A DNA stretch of 64,000 nucleotides from CAVWDI01 sp963793095 (GTDB lineage Bacteria > Chloroflexota > Anaerolineae > Anaerolineales > UBA4823), in the NCBI GenBank assembly GCA_963793095.1, contig CAWBYY010000002.1, positions 1,446,167 to 1,510,166 on the forward strand. Reading direction: 5' to 3'. The position numbers were made by a program, and so were the translations under genes. Shown here piece after piece: positions 41,204 to 49,935 of the stretch; within the stretch, counting starts at the first letter, position 1, and every line of letters starts with the position of its first letter. The notes under the pieces were generated by a model that worked only from the letters and a program-made list of their open reading frames with translations, did no database searches and was not told the DNA's origin.

Positions 41204-41497
41204 TCGCGTACTCAAATTCAGGCAGTGGTCCTGCAAATGGGAACGCCGCCAATGTAGGGAAATGTAAGAGCCAATTTGTCAATGGCTGTGGTAATTTTCA
41301 CAGCGCAAGAAATTGGGCCGTACTGGCTACTTAGCTCATCCGCCAGCGATTCAGTCAGGCAGCTCCCACTGTGAAATGCCCCGTATGGTCAAGAAACTAC
41401 ACCGACAGACCTTTTCAGTCGAGTACAATCGCCAGTAGCTGATAGAATAGCCGTCTTTCGATCAACGAAAGCGCCGAACAGTCAGCAGCAATTGAAC
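41204..41497. other. Non-coding stretch with IS-like scar
   Basis: About 294 bp without a gene. On the minus strand TTGACCATACGGGGCAT (41375-41391) matches a short motif found elsewhere in the right part. Confidence 0.4.
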
Positions 41498-41686
41498 CTA
41501 ATACTCGCTGATCGGCAGATCGCATGGTTTGCGAGCATAGTAACTGTGTACACTGGCTGAACTAGTGTCACAGGTCGGACATGTTGCTTGGCTTCTGTTG
41601 GTATGTGCTTCGATTATCACGATGGCATCAGCCATATGAATCTCGTCAACAATGCATCCGGGCAGATTGATCGGCAAGGAAAACAT
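41498..41686 (-). pseudogene. ISL3-family transposase, N-terminal remnant
   Basis: 62 residues containing the ISL3 N-terminal zinc-finger pattern: IEAHTNRSQATCPTC, then SASVHSYYARKPCDLPISE, and then a stop. The rest of the transposase (about 330 residues in the family) is absent. Sequence on its far side is degenerate. Confidence 0.7.
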
Positions 41687-41891
41687 GGCATCTGGGGCAC
41701 CTCAATGAAGGCTTTGATGGTGTCCATCCCAGAATATCGCCTATCTTGCACCGAGGCCAAAGCTCAGCACGAAATTTGCGGAAGAACCAGTTTTTGGGAT
41801 ACCCTCACCCATTACCTAAAATTGATGCGAAACTGTCCCAAAAGCAGGTCTATTTTTATCAATTTTCATATTCATGAAATTAGGAGAAACA

Positions 41892-42458
41892 ATGAACAGC
41901 ATTAAGTTAATCAGTTTTAATTGGAGAAGAATTGTCCTTATGCTTCTGTTTGTACTTTTGTTGGGCGGGGCGGCGCGGCCTGCGCAGGCGCAGGGCACCA
42001 CCTACACTTTGAATGACGAAGCAAGTTGTCTCCTTTTGGGCGGGTTTTGGCTTTGGTCTTCTTACGCATGTGAATTTTTCTCCTTGTCGGTTGGAAGTGG
42101 TAACACGTTGAATATAAGCGTTATCGAAGTTCACATCCAAGGCTTGTCAAATTCCGGAATCATTAACAATGATAGCAGCTACCTATATCTCGAAGATGAC
42201 GTAAGTAAAAACTACGGCGTCATTAACAACAATAGCACTTTATACGTCAATGCAACTCTTAACAACAACAATGGCACCTTCAACAACTATGGCCACATCG
42301 GTATATACGGCACCTTCAACAACAATGGCACCTTCAACAATTATTGTGGGGGGACCATCAGTGGTGGTATTTCAGGGAACCCCGTTGAACAAAAATGTGA
42401 TAGCGTCGGTGATGGTATGGGGGCCAATCGCATCTTCTTGCCGCTGGTCGCTCGATAG
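41892..42458 (+). CDS. Secreted Asn-rich repeat protein with FLPLVAR C-terminus
   Basis: 188 residues from ATG at 41892, preceded by AGGAGA. The signal peptide is about residues 10-34, with cleavage after RPAQAQ-type AxA. The middle is a run of Asn/Gly-rich imperfect units (GVINNNSTLY, NGTFNNYGHI, NGTFNNNG), suggesting a beta-solenoid. The extreme C-terminus NRIFLPLVAR resembles the (I/V)(Y/F)LPLV motif I recall ending many exported proteins of Chloroflexota; its function is unproven. Function unknown, probably a surface or adhesive protein. Confidence 0.65.
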   Translation: MNSIKLISFNWRRIVLMLLFVLLLGGAARPAQAQGTTYTLNDEASCLLLGGFWLWSSYACEFFSLSVGSGNTLNISVIEVHIQGLSNSGIINNDSSYLYLEDDVSKNYGVINNNSTLYVNATLNNNNGTFNNYGHIGIYGTFNNNGTFNNYCGGTISGGISGNPVEQKCDSVGDGMGANRIFLPLVAR

Positions 42459-42828
42459 CGGAAAGAGAGTCGGCGGCGGGCGAAGCGGCCCCGGACGCGG
42501 AGATGCAGTCGGGGATTTATCTGCCGCCGATCTATGGTCGATAGCTGTCCGTCGCTGCATTCCGGCAATGGGCCAGACGCGCCTCGTACATGCGCTGAAC
42601 ACCCTGGTCCATTCCCGGAATGCAAGCACGCCGCCAATAGTCGTAGGTGCGCTTTCTATAGCGCACGGAGCTGCCATGCCCGATGCGTCCCTCTGCGGGT
42701 GGACCCCGGCGGTATGGAGATTGCCAGCTGCGGTGTGGCGATCTTTCGCCCCGCCAGTGCCGGGACTTGCACCAGGGTGCTTGTATTTCAGGAATGGCCC
42801 TATTGTGTCCTTTTAGGTGAAATGCGCA
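42459..42828. other. Gene-free stretch with an imperfect inverted repeat
   Basis: About 370 bp; the open frames here overlap in several registers and look spurious. A 15-bp inverted repeat (GCATTCCGGCAATGG at 42557-42571 with CCATTCCCGGAATGC at 42609-42623, one mismatch, 37-bp spacer) is present. No T-run follows, so it is not a clear terminator. Confidence 0.45.
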
Positions 42829-43146
42829 ATGTCTACAGAAATCGTGCTCGATCGACATATTCAGGTGATTCCTGGAGTGAGAGGCGGAAAACCTCACATC
42901 ACGGATACGCGAATCACCGTGGATGACATTGTGATCATGCATCTTCGCATGGGGGCGTCATTGGAAGAGATTGCCGGCAAGTACGATCTCTCACCGGCCG
43001 CCGTCCACGCAGCGCTGGCCTACTACTATGATCACCGTGACGCTGTTGATCAACAGATCGCCGAAGACGAGGCGTTTGTTGAGGCATTTCGCAGAGACAA
43101 CCCTTCGCTTCTCCAAGAGAAGCTACATCGATTGAACCTTGACTGA
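42829..43146 (+). CDS. DUF433 antitoxin-like protein
   Basis: 105 residues from ATG at 42829. RHIQVIPGVRGGKPHITDTRI and VDDIVIMHLRMGASLEEIAGKYD are characteristic of DUF433, a winged-helix-like family often paired with DUF5615. The next gene starts inside its last codons, a typical toxin-antitoxin arrangement with translational coupling. It is predicted to bind DNA for autoregulation and to neutralise the partner. Confidence 0.88.
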   Translation: MSTEIVLDRHIQVIPGVRGGKPHITDTRITVDDIVIMHLRMGASLEEIAGKYDLSPAAVHAALAYYYDHRDAVDQQIAEDEAFVEAFRRDNPSLLQEKLHRLNLD

Positions 43147-43474
43147 ACGCATCCGGTTTCATCTCGACGAGAATGTTGATCCCGATGTTGCCCGTGCGTT
43201 GCGCCGGCATGGTATCGATGTAACGACGAGTGTCGAGGTCGGCTTGCTCACGACGGAGGATGCCGCTCAATTGGCCTATGCGTTGGAAGAAGGTCGGGTG
43301 ATCGTCACGCATGATGCTGACTTTTTGCGGATGGATGCCCGAGGTGTTGAGCATGCAGGCATTGCGTATTGCCACAAGTCAGCCCGTTCAGTGGGAGAGA
43401 TCATTCGCACACTGATGCTCATCTGCGAAGTGCTTGAGCCTGAGGAAATCAAGGGCAGGGTTGAATACCTGTAG
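43139..43474 (+). CDS. DUF5615 PIN-like toxin
   Basis: 111 residues. The N-terminus IRFHLDENVDPDVARALRRHG carries the conserved Asp/Glu, and VIVTHDADFLRM the second acidic cluster of the PIN-like DUF5615 fold, thought to be a ribonuclease. The likely start is TTG at 43139, overlapping the antitoxin gene by 8 bp. Together with the DUF433 gene it forms a putative type II toxin-antitoxin module. Confidence 0.88.
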   Translation: MTERIRFHLDENVDPDVARALRRHGIDVTTSVEVGLLTTEDAAQLAYALEEGRVIVTHDADFLRMDARGVEHAGIAYCHKSARSVGEIIRTLMLICEVLEPEEIKGRVEYL

Positions 43475-43581
43475 CTGAGGTGATGGATCTGCAGCGCTGG
43501 GCAAGATATGATCCAAAGCCGAATCAGGCAGCGAGTTTTGACTCAATATGTCGGGGAATGAAGTGAATCAGACTTGTACAC

Positions 43582-43608
43582 GTGAGGGGTCGACTCCCGT
43601 CGTCTCCG
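43582..43608 (+). other. Possible tRNA 3'-end remnant
   Basis: GAGGGGTCGACTCCC followed by GTCGTCTCCG resembles a T-arm plus acceptor 3' strand with G73, as in tRNA-Ser, but one loop base is missing and no 5' half is found upstream. If genuine it could mark an att scar. Confidence 0.25.
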
Positions 43609-43636
43609 CTGAGTACAAAATGTGTTCAATCAAGGA

Positions 43637-43668
43637 AGTCCGCTGGGTGCAGCGGGCTTTTTTGTTTT
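43637..43668 (+). terminator. Rho-independent terminator
   Basis: AGTCCGCT (43637-43644) pairs with AGCGGGCT (43651-43658) with one G-T pair and a 6-nt loop, then TTTTTTGTTTT. It lies about 165 bp after the toxin gene and just after the tRNA-like remnant. Confidence 0.8.
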
Positions 43669-44062
43669 GTACTTTTTCGATGCTCGACGATCCGTCATAC
43701 CAACTGTCGGTGCCGGCGCAGAATGGTCTCCGGCTGGAAGATGCGGATGACCTGACGGAGTTGGGCGGTTGTTCGGTCAGTTACCGACTTCAGCTTGGTG
43801 GTGATTATGGAAACAGTGAGTCGCTCGATGCGGGAGGAACGTACCGGCTTACTCAGCTTGCGCTCAGCCTTTGGTCGTCAAATGACTTGCGGATGGATTT
43901 TCTAGACCATAGGCGTCGTCGTATCTGCTGCGTCGCCGGCTTCGCGCGCCGATGACGCAGCAGACACAAATGTGGGAATCGGGTACGGTGATATGTCGGC
44001 TCCCTTCACGCCGCATGCGCCGGATGTCTTGGACGGAACGGAAGTTGCCCCGATTCTTGCGG
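43669..44062. other. Gene-free stretch
   Basis: About 394 bp with only spurious frames. Contains one copy of the GATGGA/TAGACCAT motif at 43892-43910. Confidence 0.4.
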
Positions 44063-45063
44063 CTACGGATTGCGCTGTTCCAACCAGGCAGCAACGGCAT
44101 CCGCAAACTGAGCCGGACATTCTTCCTGCGGCACATGACCACAGTTCGCCAGCACGACATAATCCGCGTTGGGTAGTGCATCGGCCAGTCGCTCACTGTC
44201 TGCGGGCGGCACAATCGCATCACCATCACCGGTCAGCACCAACGCCGGCTGCGAAACAGCAGTGAGCTGGTCGGCCACATCAATCGGCAGTGTCCCCCAC
44301 GCCTGTAAATAGTCCCACATGGCAACATCCCAATTCTCGACTTCCGTATGGATCAGCGTCAGGCGCAGGCGCGCGTCGTCTAGCGCCGCCGGGTCCAGAT
44401 AGGTTTGGCGCACGAACGCCTGACTGCCGCCGATCATCCGGCCAAGCAGTGGACCAAGCCGTTGCACCTGCGGTAGATTCATGATCGCACTCGGCATGCT
44501 TTCCTGCACGTATACGGCCGAATCGGCCAAAACCAGCGCTTCCACCCGTTCCGGATAGGCCAGCGCCGCCTCCAGCGCCAGGACCGACACCATACGAGTT
44601 GCCCACGAGGATGGCCCGGTCCACATCCAGGGTATCGAGCAGCGTCATCAATTGGTCGATCGCGGCTTCGGTCGCATAGGGATTGGGGCCGTTCCAGTCG
44701 CCGGCCACCAGCTTCTCACTCAGGCCATACGGGATCTGATCATAGGCGATCACCCGCCCGCGCTGGTCGAAAAAGTCCAGCATCTCATTCCATGTAAAGG
44801 CATTGAAGTTGGACCCATGCAGCAAGACAAAGGTCGGCTCACCCTCGCCGGCAGTGTCACCGGCCAGGTAGTGAATGTCGATGCCGTCCGTGCCGTCAAA
44901 GGGGATGGTCACAAACTGGCTTTCAGGCGCAGCCACAGATTGCGCCGATCACCAGATCTTCCAGCGGCGTTACCGGGATCAAGAACGGCACAATCGCCGC
45001 CGCCAGCAGCAGAATCAGCAGGGCAACGCCTGCCCACTTGGCAATCGTTTTCACACGTTTCAT
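44063..45063 (-). CDS. Membrane-anchored alpha/beta hydrolase (frameshifted)
   Basis: Start ATG at 45063 with AGGAG upstream. The N-terminus MKRVKTIAKWAGVALLILLL is a signal anchor. The hydrolase core follows: FVLLHGSNFNAFTW (oxyanion), nucleophile elbow VGNSYG, catalytic Asp in LVLTGDGDAIVP and His in NCGHVPQEE. Two frameshifts (about 44940 and 44590) separate the anchor, the first half and the second half; the joined protein is about 333 residues. Third gene of a PadR/monooxygenase operon. Substrate unknown. Confidence 0.82.
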
Positions 45064-45082
45064 TTGATTGTCTCCTGAAGAA

Positions 45083-45418
45083 TCAGTGGGGTGTGACCCA
45101 GGCATCCATGACCGTGTAAAAGTCGGCCGTGGCGGTTTGCATGGCCGTGTCAAACATCTGCTGCACGGCCGTTTTGCTGTGGAATACCTGCATCGGCGGG
45201 GATTTCAGGAACGCCTGAAAGTCATCTTTGGATTGCCAGATGGAAACAAACACAAATGGTTTTTCGGGCTTGGGCGGTTCCAAGCAGATGGCTTGCGTCA
45301 CGCCCGGCGCCGCTTTGGTCAGCGCCAGCGTCTCGCGGCAAATCGCCTCTAGTTCTGCATACTTGCCTTCGTGGGCCAGGAACGTCGCATAGAGCGTAAA
45401 TTGTCCGCTTTCCAACAT
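45083..45418 (-). CDS. Antibiotic biosynthesis monooxygenase (ABM) domain protein
   Basis: About 111 residues. A small ferredoxin-like fold is suggested by FTLYATFLAHEGKYAELEAIC, PGVTQAI and FVFVSIWQSKDDFQAFLKSP. The family includes quinol monooxygenases and heme-degrading enzymes. ATG at 45418 lies 8 bp after AGGAG; ATG at 45424 would overlap the PadR stop. Likely translated from the same message as the PadR regulator and the hydrolase. Confidence 0.8.
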   Translation of the reverse strand: MLESGQFTLYATFLAHEGKYAELEAICRETLALTKAAPGVTQAICLEPPKPEKPFVFVSIWQSKDDFQAFLKSPPMQVFHSKTAVQQMFDTAMQTATADFYTVMDAWVTPH

Positions 45419-45420
45419 CG

Positions 45421-45940
45421 TCATGTCTCCTTTTTGAGTTTCTCAATCAAGTCTTGCAGCATAGAATGTTCCAGTTCGGTCAACCGAACCAGAAAATCCA
45501 ACCCGGGATGGGATGCGCGGATGTCGTCTGAGAAACCGGCAAAGGTTGCACAACGAGCGGCGAGGCGCGTGATGCGCTGTTCCAACAACGGAATAGCGAC
45601 TTTGGGCGTGAGCATGTCGACAAAGTTGAGCGAGATACCGTCGGGATATTCAAGCGGCTGATATTCAGCAAGCTGCTCCTGCAACAAGCGCATGAATTCG
45701 AGCTGCCCGGCTTCCGTGATGGAATAGACCGTGCGCGGCGGACGTTTGTCTACCCGCTCCTCATGACCTTGAACCAAGCCGTCTTGCTCCAGCTTTGCCA
45801 AGAGTTGATAGGCATTTGCCTTGCCGATGCGGATGGCATTGGCCGGCGACTTGAGCAGTTCGTTGAGTCTCGTAGCCGTGCAGAGCATGTGAGTCAAGAA
45901 TTCCCAACAGCAACAGGCGTTTGTCTTGTACTGTGCTCAT
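45421..45940 (-). CDS. PadR-family transcriptional regulator (frameshifted)
   Basis: About 172 residues when joined. The first 20 codons from ATG at 45940 read MSTVQDKRLLLLGILDSHALHGYE, the classical PadR start. The frame changes near 45880, and LNELLKSPANAIRIGKANAYQLL with EERVDKRPPRTVYSITEAGQ completes the winged helix. The C-terminal half is the helical dimerisation domain. It probably represses its own operon with the ABM and hydrolase genes, as PadR proteins often respond to toxic small molecules. Confidence 0.82.
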
Positions 45941-45958
45941 GGGTCATAATTGTAATAG

Positions 45959-45968
45959 TCACTTGTGA
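45959..45968 (-). promoter_or_regulatory. Possible PadR operator
   Basis: TCACTTGTGA, a 4-bp inverted repeat with a 2-bp centre, lies 18 bp upstream of the padR start. Short enough to be chance. Confidence 0.25.
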
Positions 45969-46193
45969 TTAAGTCAAATGGGGTGATACGTGATCGGCAA
46001 TTCACCAGCGGAGTCGCGTATGGTCTGAAAATTCCATTCGATCAGGAATACGGGACTACGCTGCCCTACGATAGTAGTCATTGGTGATTTCACCCAGCAC
46101 TGGCCTGTATGGTGCAAAATTGCTTCCCCAAGAGCAATTGGCCTTTGCACCGCTGTTTTCCTGTGGCCGAGTAGGTACGGCATAATCACGAAC

Positions 46194-46252
46194 TATATTG
46201 TCAAGCTGTTGCTCCGCAGTGAATTATCCGGCGTTCCCGTAAGCAGTACCCA
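46194..46252 (+). repeat. 59-bp dispersed repeat, copy B
   Basis: Second copy of the repeat at 39622-39680 (45 of 59 identical). Overlaps the start of the orphan fragment at 46223. Confidence 0.6.
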
Positions 46253-46462
46253 CCGGATGTTGAGGAGTGGTACCACAGGCGACCGCCGCTGCCGGGCCAT
46301 GTCCTGGCTGAGACCATGCGTCCAGCCTACAAACATCGCGGTAGCGATTCGCCACTGATGGTGCGGTCGGTTGAGGACCAGTTTGAGGGCAAGGGATGGC
46401 GTTATGCAACGAAGGAAGAGGCTGCAGCCTACGCTCAGACGTTTCGTGAATCCAGGCCGTAG
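46223..46462 (+). pseudogene. Orphan gene fragment
   Basis: An open frame of 79 codons after a TGA, without a clear start. It reads as natural protein: EEWYHRRPPLPGHVLAETM, then KHRGSDSPLMVRSVEDQFEG and KGWRYATKEEAAAYAQTFR. Probably the C-terminal end of a gene whose 5' part was lost at the dispersed repeat. Family not recognised. Confidence 0.4.
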
Positions 46463-46561
46463 CGATCCTCGATGACCTGCTACAATAGGTTGGCAATTTC
46501 CCAGGAAAACACTATCACAGGCAAGTACATGTCATCTTTCAGTAGGAGTAATATACCCATT

Positions 46562-47410
46562 ATGAACGATAATCCCATTGATATCCATAAGGCAACATCC
46601 GGTGGCAACATGACCGATGCCGACTACCTAGATGATCATTATGTCGCAATGCAGCCTGAATATGAGCACATGTTGCGCTTGGTTGGCATCGAACAAGGCT
46701 GGAAAGTTCTTGATGCTGGCTGTGGCGGTGGCAGCTACCTGCCATTGCTAAGCGAACTGGTCGGTGAATCGGGACATGTAATGGCAACAGACCTTGCTGC
46801 GGAGAACGTACAACGGGTGTTGGATAGGACAGCGAGAGCCGAATTCAGATGCGATGTTGGATCCCGCACGGCGAACGTAATCGAGTTGCCCTTTCCTGAT
46901 GACAGTTTCGATGCAGTGTGGTGCGCTGCCGTCACACAATATCTGACCGATGATGAAGTTTTGACGGCTTTCACTGAGTTTAAGCGCGTGGTTAGACCCG
47001 GTGGTTTGATTGCAGTCAAAGAAGGAGATTTCACCTCCTTTCACTTCGGGCCCTTTCCGAGTGATGTGATCTGGCGGTCATTCATTGAGGACCTACACGG
47101 TACCACACGCGGCGTTTTACGTTCTCCAGAGTTCGCAGCGACCTTTCGCGCACTCAAGTTGGAAGACGTTACAAGTCGTACTATCTTGGCTGAGAGATGT
47201 CAGCCGTTGAGACCGGTTGAAAGACGCTTTATCCAGGAGGTCTTCTTATTCATGAGTTCTCTCAGTCTGCGGCTCAACATATCCGCAGCGGACAAGGATA
47301 TGTGGCGAGCGCTCGGCAATGTGGATGATCCTGGGCACATTCTCAACGACGAGGATTTCTTTTACCGCGAGCCGCATAACGTAACCATTGGCAGAGTTCC
47401 AACCACATAA
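46562..47410 (+). CDS. Class I SAM-dependent methyltransferase
   Basis: About 282 residues from ATG at 46562 (TAGGAG 13 bp upstream); in-frame ATGs at 46472 and 46529 are alternatives. Motif I WKVLDAGCGGGSYL, motif II VMATDLAAENV, and LPFPDDSFDAVWCAAVTQYL typical of the UbiE/MenG-like group. The C-terminal half is helical and unfamiliar. Substrate unknown. No operon partner. Confidence 0.8.
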   Translation: MNDNPIDIHKATSGGNMTDADYLDDHYVAMQPEYEHMLRLVGIEQGWKVLDAGCGGGSYLPLLSELVGESGHVMATDLAAENVQRVLDRTARAEFRCDVGSRTANVIELPFPDDSFDAVWCAAVTQYLTDDEVLTAFTEFKRVVRPGGLIAVKEGDFTSFHFGPFPSDVIWRSFIEDLHGTTRGVLRSPEFAATFRALKLEDVTSRTILAERCQPLRPVERRFIQEVFLFMSSLSLRLNISAADKDMWRALGNVDDPGHILNDEDFFYREPHNVTIGRVPTT

Positions 47411-47451
47411 CAGCAGGATTTGCCACCAGATTCTGGGTGTACGGGATCGAC

Positions 47452-47479
47452 ACCGTAAAGCACCAAGTTGCTTTATGGT
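47452..47479. other. Hairpin after the methyltransferase gene
   Basis: ACCGTAAAGCA and TGCTTTATGGT form an 11-bp stem (one G-T pair) with a 6-nt loop. There is no T-run, so it may be an IS scar or a bidirectional structure rather than an intrinsic terminator. The surrounding 47411-47730 region has no gene. Confidence 0.4.
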
Positions 47480-47730
47480 ATGCATGGGCGTGTGGAGGAG
47501 CATGGCGCCCGACGGACTCCTAGACCATATGAATGGTGATGACGTACGAGCGCCCGATTTCCGGCATTGGCACCGATCGCCACGTCAGTTCACGCGCCCG
47601 GAATGGCAGCCCAATTGTTGACCCATTCGATGGTCATCGATATACCAGTAAGATCCGTTTGACTATGGCGATATCGACGAGAAGAAGATGTTTGTCGCGC
47701 CAGATATTCTGCCGCTAACTGGAGGAACTC

Positions 47731-48354
47731 ATGGCCAAAATATCCTGGATAGGCACCGTCGTCTCCGTACAGCCGCGCATCCGCTTGACCCGATCCTTTG
47801 ACGAGCGGTGGCACAGCTATCTCGGCTACATGCTCATCATCGACGGCGAGGTGGACGGTGAAGAAGGCCGGTTTTCGGTTGGGATCGGTAAGGCTGCCCA
47901 GGAGAAGCACCAGTTCCGAGTCGGTCAAAGCGTGTCTGGCAATGCGGTGCCGGTGGCGGACGCTCGCTTGGAGCCTGTCGATTTCTATCGAGCCAGCAAG
48001 CTCAAGGTGCTCACCGCTGCCCCGACCGAGGACGACCCACCACCCTGGCATACTCCTGCGCCGGAACTGGATGTGTATCGAGAACGTGGCCACCGCCGCC
48101 TGAGCGCACGCACCTATGACACCGCCTGCCTCAGTTGCGTCTGGGGCTGTCGTATGGCCGTCGAGATGATCATCGACCAGTGGAATCCAGGCCAGAAGCG
48201 CTATCGAACTGAGACCTTCTGCTACGGCCCCAAGTCATGCTCCCTTTACAAAGCCGGGCCGACGCGCAAGGTGCCGGGGCGCAAGGGCATGTCGTGGGAG
48301 GAAGAGGATTGGGTCGACGAGGATGCCACGGCGCATAGAGGACCGGATGAGTAG
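47731..48354 (+). CDS. Conserved hypothetical protein with Cys-rich C-terminal motif
   Basis: 207 residues; GGAGG lies 6 bp before ATG at 47731. Residues 1-95 look like a beta-barrel (OB-like). The C-terminal part has C133-x2-C136-x3-C140, then FCYGPKSC with C164 and C170, and a basic TRKVPGRKGMSWEEEDWVD stretch. This pattern suggests a zinc or Fe-S site next to a nucleic-acid-binding-like fold. I recall similar uncharacterised proteins in other bacteria but no function. The gene is intact, unlike most of its neighbours. Confidence 0.7.
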   Translation: MAKISWIGTVVSVQPRIRLTRSFDERWHSYLGYMLIIDGEVDGEEGRFSVGIGKAAQEKHQFRVGQSVSGNAVPVADARLEPVDFYRASKLKVLTAAPTEDDPPPWHTPAPELDVYRERGHRRLSARTYDTACLSCVWGCRMAVEMIIDQWNPGQKRYRTETFCYGPKSCSLYKAGPTRKVPGRKGMSWEEEDWVDEDATAHRGPDE

Positions 48355-48510
48355 GCGTGCGGGAATGTGGTAACGATCCCCGCACGCAATCAGTCTGTCC
48401 AGATGTAGCGAGAGAGACACACCTTGGAGTCCGCTTGGTAAGCTTGTCCGATTTCGCGTGTACCGAAAAGACAGCAAGGGGGATTGCTGCCGCCGAACCT
48501 TGGTGGACAC

Positions 48511-49163
48511 TTACTGCCGAAAACGATTACCTCCTCGATTGCGGTTGCCACGTGTGTTGCTGTCGTTCATGATTTCGTCATATGTCTGCGCGTCCAGGTA
48601 CTGGGGTTGAACCGTCTCACCCGTTTGCCGCTCCAGATTGAAGACAAAGGCACGCAGATGATTGCTGGACCCTGCAACAGATTTGTGTAGAGCTGCCGAA
48701 TGCCAGCCTCGTCGGTATCGTCGACATACTCCTTCAAGTCCAGGATATCGATCTCCTCAATGGCGATACCAACTCGCAATGCATCGGCAATTGATTGGCT
48801 GCCGGTTGCGAACAGTTCATCGTAGAGCGTCTGCAATTCAGGATTGGTGAAGTCGCCAATTACATTTTCGGATACCGGGATATCTAAGTTGTAGAGCGTG
48901 AGTACGCTGGCCACAGCGTCCATGTGGGTCTGCTCAGCTCGACTGATATTCTGGAAGACACGCAGATCCCACTGCCCGTCCAGCATAAGATACTCGTCTC
49001 GTGCCAGCTTCTCCTCTTCAATCATGTACAGTAGCCCATCGATTTCTTCTCCTGTAAGGGGGTCAGCCGTTGTTTGAGCTTGGACAGGCCTAGCCCAGAC
49101 TGCACCTCCAATAATCAGTGCCAGAGCGAAGGCCGCATCCTGGTCACCTATTCTTGGGGGCAT
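48511..49163 (-). CDS. DUF2202 ferritin-like secreted protein (frameshifted)
   Basis: LTGEEIDGLLYMIEEEKLARDEYL, NISRAEQTHMDAVASVL and EEIDILDLKEYVDDT show the DUF2202 ferritin-like four-helix family with Glu/His metal-ligand pattern. A signal peptide (FALALIIGGAVWARPVQA) precedes. The end is shifted near 48672: restoring one base gives LQGSSNHLRAFVFNLERQTG and a stop at 48511. The start is uncertain; ATG at 49163 is used, but in-frame ATGs at 49205 and 49232 exist. Function unknown; probably a metal-binding extracytoplasmic protein. Confidence 0.78.
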
Positions 49164-49325
49164 CTCGAACGCACCGACCTCATGTAGCCATTCTGTAGCC
49201 ACCATCCTGATAAGCTTTGCAATTGGGGTCATTGTCCCGACGACAACAGGCTCAGCGGCACGCAGTTTGGTTTTGTGCCGACAATTTGGAAGTTGACGCA
49301 ATGAATGAGGAAAGGAGCATTCAAC

Positions 49326-49935
49326 GTGGACGTCGTAGAGACAAGACAGTTTGAATCACGTGACGAGATCATGGAGAGCCTGAAGGAGAAACGCAATCTG
49401 TCAGGCGCAGACATGAGCGGACTGGATCTGTCCGGTATGAAGTTCGTTGCACTGGAAATGGCCGGAGCCGATCTACACGATGCCGACCTGACCGGCGCCG
49501 TGCTGGCCGCAGGAGACATGAGCGACGTGAACTTCGCCAATGCCAATCTGACAGACGCCCGGATCGGCGGCGCCAATCTGAAGCATGCCAATCTCCGTGG
49601 CGCCAATCTGCATGCGGCCAAGATGGGCGGGATCAATCTGGAAGAGGCTGACCTGACCGGGGCCGATCTGAGCGAGAGCAGCATGGTGGGTGTTGGCGTC
49701 GCTGGTGCTGACTTCACCGATGTCGTGACCACCGATGCCCACGCGGCGGGTGTCTCCTGGCCAGACGCCAAGGTGCAGCCGGAAGAGCTGCCGACTGCCG
49801 CCAAACCACCACGCTGGCTGCCGCTGGTCATTTGTGGGCATGGCCGTTGCGCTCTTCCTCACGTTCAGAATGGTGCGGCGCGCGGTGAAAGGCTGCAATT
49901 GTACGACTGAAGGTGTCGAGGATAGCCAAGCGTGA
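49326..49935 (+). CDS. Pentapeptide-repeat protein with C-terminal membrane helix (frameshifted)
   Basis: The core has about 20 A(D/N)LxX repeats (LSGADMSGLDLSGMKF, ADLTGAVLA, GANLKHANLRGANL), forming a right-handed beta-helix. The likely start is GTG at 49326, 8 bp after AAAGGAG; ATG at 49305 lacks a site. Near 49830 the frame changes and GMAVALFLTFRMVRRAVKG gives a C-terminal transmembrane segment, ending at 49935. Pentapeptide proteins can shield gyrase or act as scaffolds; here membrane anchoring argues against gyrase protection. The next gene starts at the overlapping GTGA. Confidence 0.78.

Noticed and set aside
42557..42623. Inverted repeat as a transcription terminator
   Set aside because: The spacer is 37 bp and no T-run follows, so it does not fit intrinsic termination.
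42250..42816. 188-codon plus-strand frame overlapping the secreted protein
   Set aside because: Repeats of MAPSTTMA are the out-of-frame reading of the Asn-rich repeats; the remainder has no recognisable domain or start site.
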